Of a DNA stretch of 64,000 nucleotides, positions 56,861 to 64,000 are shown in pieces. The stretch is from Mycocentrospora acerina (Eukaryota; Ascomycota; Dothideomycetes; Pleosporales), in NCBI GenBank assembly GCA_022701365.1, contig JAKUHH010000216.1, forward strand, positions 620,001 through 684,000, read 5' to 3'. Position 1 is the first letter of the stretch, and every line of letters starts with the position of its first letter. A program made the translations under genes and the position numbers. The notes under the pieces are model-generated. The model searched no databases, was not told the DNA's origin, and was given only the letters and a program-made list of their open reading frames with translations.

Positions 56861-58139
56861 TTATGCGCTGGGGCTAGCATCAACCACGGTACCACTCTCG
56901 CTGGTATCCTTCTTCGCCTCTTCAGTCTTCTTCGCTGCGGCCATCTGCCATGCTGGAATGGCGGCACGTCCAGTCGGTAGCCTGCTGTAGGGCGTGGCCG
57001 CAGGCTTTTCTGCAGATGGTGTGGACGAGGGCACAGTGCTGCTGATGCCTTGTGCGTCGGTAGCTGTGGAACCGTTGGCTTGCTCACTAGACGTAGGGGT
57101 AGAGACTGAGGTAGACTGCTGTACTGGCGTCGATGTGCCAGATGTACCGTTCACATTTGGTGTTGGGGCAGAAGCCTGCGACTGACCCATACCGTAGTAG
57201 TTCGGCGCGGTCGTCGCGGGACGCGCAGCCCCGGCACCAATCCTGTTACCAACCAGAGTCTTCAAGCTCTTTAGCTCAGTGGACAGCTCCTTTAGTCTGT
57301 TGTCGGTGGACTCCTTCTGGGCGTCCAGTGCTTTTGGTATCAGGTCCCTCAGCCCGCGCACGTCATCTTCGATGCGCCTGTTGTCGTCGCCTTGCCTCTT
57401 AGATGAATCCTTCAGGCTGGTCAACACACTCTCTACATCATTGAGCGCAGCATCAAGCCTTGTTGTCCTCGCTTCTTCCGAAGCCTTCAGTGCGGTAGTG
57501 TCGGTGTTGAGTTGTTCCAGAAGATCAAATGCACGCTTGAATGACTCGTCGATGGAGGCTTTGTCCTGCTCCAGTTGTGGCACGGTAGGCGGTTGGACCA
57601 AAGGCAAAATGTATCGCTTAGCTGTGAAGTACAGACCGTAGCCTACGCCGCCCATTACGGTCGCCATGATGAAGTAGTCGCGCCAGTCGCGTTTTGGGGG
57701 TCTGCTGTTTAGTTAGCATGCGTGACTTCTGCGCGTTGTCGATGCCCTTACTCTGGTGGTGGCGGTGGTTGCCAGTACCCTTGGGGAGGGTAACTCCCGT
57801 ATGCTGGGGCTGATGGGGGAGGCCGGTATGCATAGTTGGCGGGCGTGGATGAGGATTGGGCGGGTGGTGAGGGTTGGCCAGCGTCTTCAGCCGCGCGAGC
57901 AAGGGAGACGTCGACCTCCTCCTGTGTGAGGTTCTTGGATTGGAGGAAGGCAATGCGCTTTTCGAGGGGCGCGCTGGCAACCGAGGGATCCTGAAGGACT
58001 GCAAAGACGGTCAGCGTGCTATTATCGAGGTCGCGAACGCGGCGACAACATACATGAGATCTGCGGCAAGTCAGTATGGGAGCATCAGATAAGCAGCGAC
58101 AGTACTCACAGCAGACGTAATGAGATCCTCGCGGACCAT
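56861..58139 (-). CDS. PEX14: peroxin-14 (PEX14), peroxisomal docking protein
   Basis: Docks PEX5/PEX7 cargo receptors at the peroxisomal membrane. Four exons: 58139-58110, a 7-nt microexon 58060-58054, 57998-57752 and 57701-56861, 374 residues. Without the microexon the conserved N-terminus breaks; with it the sequence reads MVREDLITSAISFLQDPSVA, then LEKRIAFLQSKNLTQEEVDV, the PEX14 N-terminal domain (aromatic residues bind WxxxF/Y of PEX5). A Pro/Tyr-rich linker (SAPAYGSYPPQGYWQPPPPP) follows, then KRDWRDYFIMATVMGGVGYG with the membrane segment at about 104-125. A coiled coil (about 130-230) and a Ser/Thr tail complete it. Both introns around the microexon have good branch sites (CTGAC) and acceptors. 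The last intron ends in a CAGCAG tandem acceptor. Confidence 0.93.
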
Positions 58140-60796
58140 CTTGACTACTTTGCCTGTGCAGGCCGGGAGTCGTTGGAGTTTGGAGAGGAAGAGCCGGCTC
58201 AGTTGAGAGTCGCGACATGATGAACCCGAATGATGGGCCTCGGCTTCCACCGACTAGCGGCTGCTCGCTCCTTCCCTCACGTGGACCGAGACCAACTCCT
58301 GACGCATGGCACATGACACATGTGACTTCAGACTGAGCCACACTACCTCAGAGTACGCGATTCAGCGAGCGCCATATTTCAGGTAGAGAATTTACGTATT
58401 GGCCTGTTTGACATGTTGGATCATTTAACACTCAAAGGACTGGGCGCTTCCTTCGAACCTGTGGCTGGGCACATCCAATAAGTGTACATTCCCCATCAAC
58501 GGCTTACTCCTCTTATTGATACGAATTGATGTATACATGCTTTTGTACTGTGACTTACTTGTTAGCCTTCGGCGGCTTTTGGGAGTATCGTCTGCAAGTG
58601 GAGGTGAAAGGAAAACCTTACAAGTCTATAATACATACACATTCTTTCACTTGCTTCCATGATGGAATCGCGTACCATGGCTTGGGTGCATTTTCACTTT
58701 CTATTGCCACTTCTTGCACCTTTACTGCATTGCGGCTGAAATCTAAGACAGTCTAAAGCAGACCACCTCTGCCCTGAATTGAGTACTGTACATCTCTACT
58801 CGGAGTTTTTTTATAATTCCCTTCGCGTCACCGCGCGCGCTAGAATTACATTCAGAACGGTCCTGAACTTCATGTGACCAAATTCCACGATAGAAAGAGG
58901 GATGGGAACAGGAAAAAGCAGCAACAATCCAACACAGTCATCACAAATTCCATGATATTTCACACACTCGCTCTCGTGAATGCAAAACTTACACGAGGTA
59001 TGAACGCGAGGAATATCGGACGGCAGTTCTGGGAGACGGATGGCATCTGAATTGCACTGCCCAAAAATGGCAAAAAGAGACCATGCACACCCGCATTGGC
59101 GAGCCTGTGCAATAAAGAGATGGACAAATATACAAACCGGAAGAATACATTGAGCTAGGTAAACGAATGGAGATGAACGATGGAAAGTACACAAAGGCCT
59201 GCGCTGCAGACTGAGACGAGACCAAAGAGACACTCGTATTAGGAAGAAATCGACGCATCAGGTTTTCACACAAGTAAAAGTCAAAGCCAAATCGACTTTG
59301 ATACGCTGACAAACTCAGTAGTCGTACTGAAGGTTAGAGCTGCAGAAGTCGTCGACACTTTGTGGGCCCCTAGTTAGCCCCAGCAGTCACTACAGCCTCC
59401 GAATAGTAGTTTTGAGCACAACCGAAGGAAGGATGTTGACAGATGCATACGACACAGAAAATTTCTAATATCATAAGAAACCTTGCTTCTAAAGGAGTGC
59501 TGCCGGGCAATTGCACTATTTATTGAAACGGAAAAACATAGAGAGTCCCGAAAACAGAAAGTACAGTGACGGTGCACGAGTCAAAGCTCCATAGCAAATG
59601 GCAAACAAAAGGAGATGTATAGACCCGTTAGCGAAGCGGCTAAAGTATCATTCGCAACTGTGAATATCAGCAACATGCAGAACCTACTTAGGGGCCATAC
59701 GGCTCCACCCCAAGAACTTTTAATGCAACGACACAAGGAAGGAAAAACGAAGTTAACGATGACTGTCGGAACAACCATGGAGGAAGAGATCTTCAGACTT
59801 GCGCGATATCAGGCCTTTGATAACGATATCAACTTCAAGCTGGCCTAGCTCGACAGATCTAGTAACACAGTTTACTGGAATAATAGAGGAATGATGCCCC
59901 TTATCACCACTATTATTAATAACAATAGCGTAATTGTTTACGACACACAGTCAACTCGTAATCAGGATAAGCTCAGAATGGAAATAGCCCAGCAAACTGT
60001 GTCAGTCGATCTCAGGGAGCTACCATTTTTGAAATCCAGAAACCACTGTCAACACAGCGATTTTAACGAGTTTGAGAGTGAAGTAGAGTAAAGGCAGAGG
60101 CAAGGCCCCGTTCACCTGTACCTATAGCTTCAAGTGAGAGGCAGGTAAAGGGTGCAACGAGTCAGTGACAGTCGTGGAGCTGTTTGCTCTGTTCTCCCTA
60201 CAGAATATATCAACATTTGTACACTGCTAGTGTTAAGAAAAATATGACCTCGCAGACTGATCAGGATGTAGAACAACTAATTGGATATAACTCGATTTCA
60301 TTGTCATTCAAACTTACTGACAATGTGAACAGCTTTTTTCGAAAGCTTTGTAAAGTTCCTCGGATTGTATGAATTTGAGAGACAGATTACGCGTTCCCTG
60401 TATTCTTTGTCTTGGTTTCTAAAACGTACCTGCCTTTTTTATTGAAACAGGACTGGCAAGTTTTGCCACACGGCTGGTACAGGAAGGAACCACACAAGTT
60501 TTAGTTTTGCATGTACCCATCTAGATAGAGCCACAACAACTCGTAATTGTAGCATCGCAGACGCTTTCAGCGCTCACACAGCCTCGATTTCCATACACTA
60601 TCATTTCAGCCAGTAAGTTTTCCGCTATCGCAATGAGATCATAAAACAGTCAACTGACAGTTCAACAACAGTATCTTGTGACCATATCCTTACTTACAGC
60701 TTCACCGTAACACGTTCATTCTCCAGTTCTGCTGCTTCGACTGGAACATCAACGGTGGTCCCAGTTCTCAGTCTCCACACATCAAATTGAGCTACC
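58140..60796. other. 2.6-kb gene-poor AT-rich region
   Basis: Between PEX14 (minus) and an unknown plus-strand gene. The first 200 bp (58140-58341) is the PEX14 promoter and 5' UTR. The rest holds only short frames (up to 140 codons on minus at 58811-59233, Cys/Leu/Phe-rich, and 60-77 codons on plus at 59615-60091), none with a domain. No TIR, LTR or tRNA recognised. Confidence 0.5.
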
Positions 60797-61651
60797 ATGG
60801 TTCATCCCACACCTACGTCAGTGCCGAAGCGCACATATATAACTGCACGCGGCCTCACGAGGAAGTCGAGCCTTCGTGATACTTCCCTCAAAATGATGAT
60901 GGAGAACCCAGATCTGGCTCTTATGACTAACACATTAGCTGCGGAATACGCCGCAAGTCCAGCAGCAAAACGACGACGCTTGTCAATGTCAAACGCCTCT
61001 GTCACAAAGGGTGGTATGAATCACTACCAGCCTCCGCCTACACCACCCATAAGTCCACCACATATTACTCAGCAGCCAGTACCTTTGAAGATTATGATTC
61101 CACAGAGTGTACCCACCGAGCAAGAAGAACGAAGTAAGAAGTATCGCATTGCTGCTGCAGAACGCTGGAAACCCAAGCTCACTCGGCCTTTACCCGTTCG
61201 GAACGAAATCAACAAGGCATATCCACTCAAGCTCATGAGGCACTATCCTGGCCGTCTACAGACTGTAGAGGCAGATTTTATCAAGCCAAAGATTGACAAG
61301 TCACTTCGCGTGGAGAATTTGATGCATGAGTTCCCTGCCCTGCACTTGGCGACTCCGAATCAGGGTGCTAGTCAGATGGTACATTCTCCTCTCACGTCGG
61401 TCGAGCAAAAGGATCTAAACGCGCTCCGAGCTAATAAGATGATCACTAAAAGTGAACTGGCTCAACGTTCAGCATGGAAGAACTTCGCATCGCAAGAACC
61501 AGGTAGAGGAGACCGTGGCAGGGAGTCAATGTTGCAGTCAGGCCTATGGACAGATGATTTAATTAGAGAAAACCACGGTCAGAAAAATGGGCTACCAGAG
61601 TGGAAGAAACTGAACACTGGAAAGTTTGCCAGAGACAAGAAAATTACATAG
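60797..61651 (+). CDS. hypothetical protein, 284 aa
   Basis: Intronless frame from an ATG in excellent context (ACCATGG). Begins MVHPTPTSVPKRTYITARGL. Basic NLS-like AAKRRRLSMSN near residue 57 precedes a Pro-rich stretch (HYQPPPTPPISPPHITQQPV). The C-terminal two thirds is more ordered: RWKPKLTRPLPVRNEINKAY, YPGRLQTVEADFIKPKIDKS, VENLMHEFPALHLATPN and SGLWTDDLIRENHG. Such NLS plus Pro-rich plus conserved basic end suggests a nuclear factor, but I recognise no family. Complete with stop TAG; adjacent to the IKQE-repeat gene. Confidence 0.6.
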   Translation: MVHPTPTSVPKRTYITARGLTRKSSLRDTSLKMMMENPDLALMTNTLAAEYAASPAAKRRRLSMSNASVTKGGMNHYQPPPTPPISPPHITQQPVPLKIMIPQSVPTEQEERSKKYRIAAAERWKPKLTRPLPVRNEINKAYPLKLMRHYPGRLQTVEADFIKPKIDKSLRVENLMHEFPALHLATPNQGASQMVHSPLTSVEQKDLNALRANKMITKSELAQRSAWKNFASQEPGRGDRGRESMLQSGLWTDDLIRENHGQKNGLPEWKKLNTGKFARDKKIT

Positions 61652-61835
61652 TAGTATCATAAGTGCTGGTATTGGTGGGAATCGCTGAAGAGAGTCTACG
61701 CTAGCCAATGGTGGTGCACAACGCAGAACAGTTCCACAGTTGAGTAGGTCCCAGAACCAAAGTTGCAGAATTCAGATAGAAAAATTCATACATTAAATCC
61801 CATTCTCTCTGCCTGCTTGTCGAATACACTCATTC

Positions 61836-62684
61836 ATGGTCTGTTCAGTCACACCCCTTGTGCAAATTTTCGGCGGCTACAACTGCTCTAGCAACTTTTA
61901 TTCGCAATTACACATCATGTTTCGAAAAGTACAACGCAGCACACCGGCGGCCATCAAGCGGGAGGATTCTTTGTATTCTCCAACCCCTTTCATCAAACAG
62001 GAAGATCCGACATCGTCTCTGCCCCCTTTCATCAAGCAGGAAGAGCTATCACCCTCTCCGCTCCCCTATATTAAGCAGGAAGAAGAGGAAGAGGAAGACA
62101 GTTCTCTTCAGACCACAGAACATGAACCCTCCTCACCCTCTTACTCCCCCTTCCCTTTCCCCTTCCCTTTCCCCATCGCCAAGAGGGAAGAAGAACAAGA
62201 TCTTGAAATGGAAAACAGCATCCTCCCCTCCATTGAACACGAACCCCCAGTATCTGCTTTTCTTGAGCAAAAAGAAGGGGAAGAAAGTGATGGAATCGAA
62301 GCTGGAAACGAAAACGAAAGCGAAAATTTTCTCCTTTTTTCTTCTTACCAGAAAACTCCTCGTCTCAGGCTGATTTTGAAGACGCCTCCACGTCCGAGGT
62401 TGGTTATTCATCCGCCTAGGGTGGAGAGGTTGACGCTCAAAGTGAGGGGGATGAGGTCGGCGATGTTGGCGGAGGCGGCGACAGCGACGGCAGCCGGGAA
62501 AGGGAGGTGGTATCTTCGGTCTCGGGCGCGGGAGGAGAGGGAGAAGGCAGAAAGGGAGAAGGAGAAGGAGTTGGTGGAGGAGTTCGCTCAGGGGGTACGG
62601 GAGTTAAAGAAATCTTGGGCGGGGTATTTGGAGATTTTAAATAGGCAAAGGGGGGGACGGAAAAGTTTGGGATCAGAATTTTAG
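61836..62684 (+). CDS. hypothetical protein with repeated IKQE (SUMO-consensus) motifs
   Basis: Intronless, 282 residues; an inner ATG at 61917 (MFRKVQRSTP) may be the real start. Between about residues 37 and 85 there are four psi-K-x-E motifs: AIKRED, FIKQED, FIKQEE and YIKQEE, spaced 14-16 residues apart in Pro/Ser-rich linkers, a SUMO-acceptor layout. Then come an acidic stretch, a Pro-Phe repeat (PFPFPFPFPI), more acidic sequence, and a basic block (RLRLILKTPPRPRLVIHPPR). The C-terminal 80 residues are a charged helix (YLRSRAREEREKAEREKEKE) ending LEILNRQRGGRK. Probably nuclear. No family recognised. Confidence 0.6.
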   Translation: MVCSVTPLVQIFGGYNCSSNFYSQLHIMFRKVQRSTPAAIKREDSLYSPTPFIKQEDPTSSLPPFIKQEELSPSPLPYIKQEEEEEEDSSLQTTEHEPSSPSYSPFPFPFPFPIAKREEEQDLEMENSILPSIEHEPPVSAFLEQKEGEESDGIEAGNENESENFLLFSSYQKTPRLRLILKTPPRPRLVIHPPRVERLTLKVRGMRSAMLAEAATATAAGKGRWYLRSRAREEREKAEREKEKELVEEFAQGVRELKKSWAGYLEILNRQRGGRKSLGSEF

Positions 62685-62753
62685 TTATTGTGCTTTGTTT
62701 TTTGTTGTTGATTTTTAGCCAAAGACTTTTTAATCGCAAACAGCAGCAGGTAT

Positions 62754-63815
62754 CTAGTAGTCGTAAAATCCTTTGCCGCTCTTCTTTCCAAGCCACCCGG
62801 CGTCCACCATCTTCTTCAGCAGCACTGCAGGCCTGTACTTTGAATCTGCAGTGTCGTGATACAGCACATTCATGATTGCGAGGCAGGTGTCGATACCGAT
62901 GAAATCCGCCAATTGCAGCGGGCCCATGGGGACATTTGTGCCGTTCTTCATGATGCTATCAATGTCCTCCTTTGCGCCCACACCTGTCTCGAGGCAGATG
63001 ACAGCCTCGTTGATGTACGGCATCAGGATGCGATTTGCCAGGAATCCAGGGGAGTCGGCGGACTTTGAAGCAATCTTGCCCATCTTCTCGCAGAAGGCGA
63101 TGGCGGTCTCGAGGGTGGCTTGCGAAGTCTGCAGTCCGGATATGATTTCGACGCCCTTTTGAATGGGTACTGGGTTCATGAAGTGGGTGCTGACTACGCG
63201 CGAGGAGGCAGAGAGATCGGTGGGGTCGGTGGTGGTGCTGGCAGCGATCTTGGTGATGGAGATGGAGGAGGTGTTTGTGGCGAGGATGGCGTGGGAGGGG
63301 CAGATTTGCGCAAGCTGAGAGAAGATGGAGTGTTTTAGGGATGGGATTTCCTGGGTTGTATTAGAATGGCTCATGGGATTACTTGGTGGAGAGGCTTTAC
63401 AGGGACGGCTTCGATTACAAAGTCGACGTCTGAGAGATCCTCGAGTTTAGTGCTCGATGTTAGGCGCTCCCGGGCTGCTGTGGCATCCTCCTGGGATAGT
63501 CGTCCTTTGCCCACATCTTTTGCGAGAAGCTTGTCGGCGAACTTCAGGCCCTTGTCAATGGAAGCTTGCGAATTGTCGATCAACACAACGGGCACTTTAG
63601 CCCTCTGTGCTGCTACCAGAGCTATCCCGAGGCCCTGTCTGTGTTAATTGTATGTTTTGCCGGCAAACCATCCAACCACATACCATCTGGCCAGCTCCAA
63701 TAACACCCAGCTTCTTCACTTCAGCGGCCGCTCCGACTGAGGGAGTGGAGGCGAAGGTGCGGCATTGCTGCCTCGCCGCGCAACGAACAAGCTGCCTTGA
63801 TGTTGAAGAGAACAT
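62754..63815 (-). CDS. 3-hydroxybutyryl-CoA / 3-hydroxyacyl-CoA dehydrogenase
   Basis: NAD(P)-dependent oxidation/reduction of 3-hydroxyacyl-CoA. Three exons, 63815-63684, 63634-63401, 63350-62754, 320 residues. The presequence is Arg/Ser-rich (MFSSTSRQLVRCAARQQCRT), indicating mitochondrial import. The Rossmann start VKKLGVIGAGQM/GLGIALV (GxGxxG) is split by intron 1, whose TAACACAGACAG end offers two acceptors 4 nt apart; only the second keeps the frame. Then VVLIDNSQASIDKG, DVDFVIEAVP/EIPSLKH, ILATNTSSISITKIA, the catalytic-His segment VSTHFMNPVP, GKIASKSADSPGFLANRILM and the usual end SGKGFYDY. Convergent with the IKQE-repeat gene, 69 bp apart. Confidence 0.95.
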
Positions 63816-64000
63816 TTCTACACAAAATCACACACAGAATTGCAAACTGTAAAAGTCAAGGAACATGTGACGATTATGAATTCCACTCGAGTCCCTAGCG
63901 CCGATAGAAGCCGCACCCGAGCAACCGAGGCGCGGGCGCACTCCATCATGTCATGCCCGCTACCCCAGCCTTGGCGGGTTTGCGCAGTTTGGTGATCCAC
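63816..64000 (-). promoter_or_regulatory. promoter region of the dehydrogenase gene
   Basis: 185 bp up to the window edge, GC-rich at 63880-63990, open on minus but with no recognisable coding sequence. Confidence 0.35.

Noticed and set aside
58811..59312. Cys/Leu-rich minus-strand frames of 107-140 codons
   Set aside because: No ATG context, domain or splice support; AT-rich intergenic DNA with overlapping alternatives.

Overview
The window is nuclear DNA from a filamentous ascomycete. Genes are split by short spliceosomal introns (mostly 45-80 nt, GTRNGT donors, CTNAC-type branch sites, CAG/TAG acceptors), intergenic gaps run from 0.06 to 2.5 kb on both strands, and the repertoire is eukaryotic and fungal (AP-2 alpha, Pol III RPC7, seipin, PEX14, type II pantothenate kinase, a fungal-type binuclear-cluster transcription factor). 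The gene mix and protein style suggest a Dothideomycete, perhaps Pleosporales; that is an impression, not a demonstrated placement. There is no CRISPR array, no operon, and no tRNA or rRNA gene that I could recognise.

Layout. 0-9 kb: 3' part of a small cysteine-rich protein gene cut by the left edge, a 2.2 kb gene-free stretch, AP-2 alpha (8 exons), a NADAR protein and an F-box-like protein. 8.7-16 kb: a fungal transcription factor with an incomplete zinc cluster, then a sparse tract with three small unknown genes. 16-20.5 kb: an HSM3-like ARM protein and RNA polymerase III subunit RPC7; RPC7 sits on a visible assembly fault, a 201 bp stretch repeated on both sides of a single N. 20.5-32 kb: an HSL-type esterase, a C-type cyclin, a Gdt1 cation/proton antiporter, a telobox (Myb) protein and a zinc-ribbon protein. 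32-36 kb: pantothenate kinase and seipin. 36-40 kb: an accessory-looking locus with a 14-exon, 932-codon transposase-like gene whose frame is open throughout. 41-50 kb: a large acidic unknown protein, a 992-residue putative mitochondrial protein and a PARP-type zinc finger protein. 50-61 kb: a PD40 propeller protein, a two-exon unknown, a CHZ-motif-like small acidic protein and PEX14, separated by long AT-rich gaps. 61-64 kb: two unknown nuclear-looking proteins and 3-hydroxybutyryl-CoA dehydrogenase.

The genes do not form one pathway; most are single-copy housekeeping functions: vesicle coat (AP-2), transcription (RPC7, cyclin), membrane and lipid biology (seipin, Gdt1, PEX14), cofactor and acyl-CoA metabolism (pantothenate kinase, HBDH). 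The most unusual content is the intact multi-intron transposase-like gene at 36.2-39.7 kb. Next come a 7-nt microexon in PEX14, a 14-nt microexon in AP-2 alpha, four SUMO-consensus repeats in an unknown protein, and the assembly duplication in RPC7. Splice models were built by hand from donor/acceptor signals and frame continuity; no alignment or transcript data were available.
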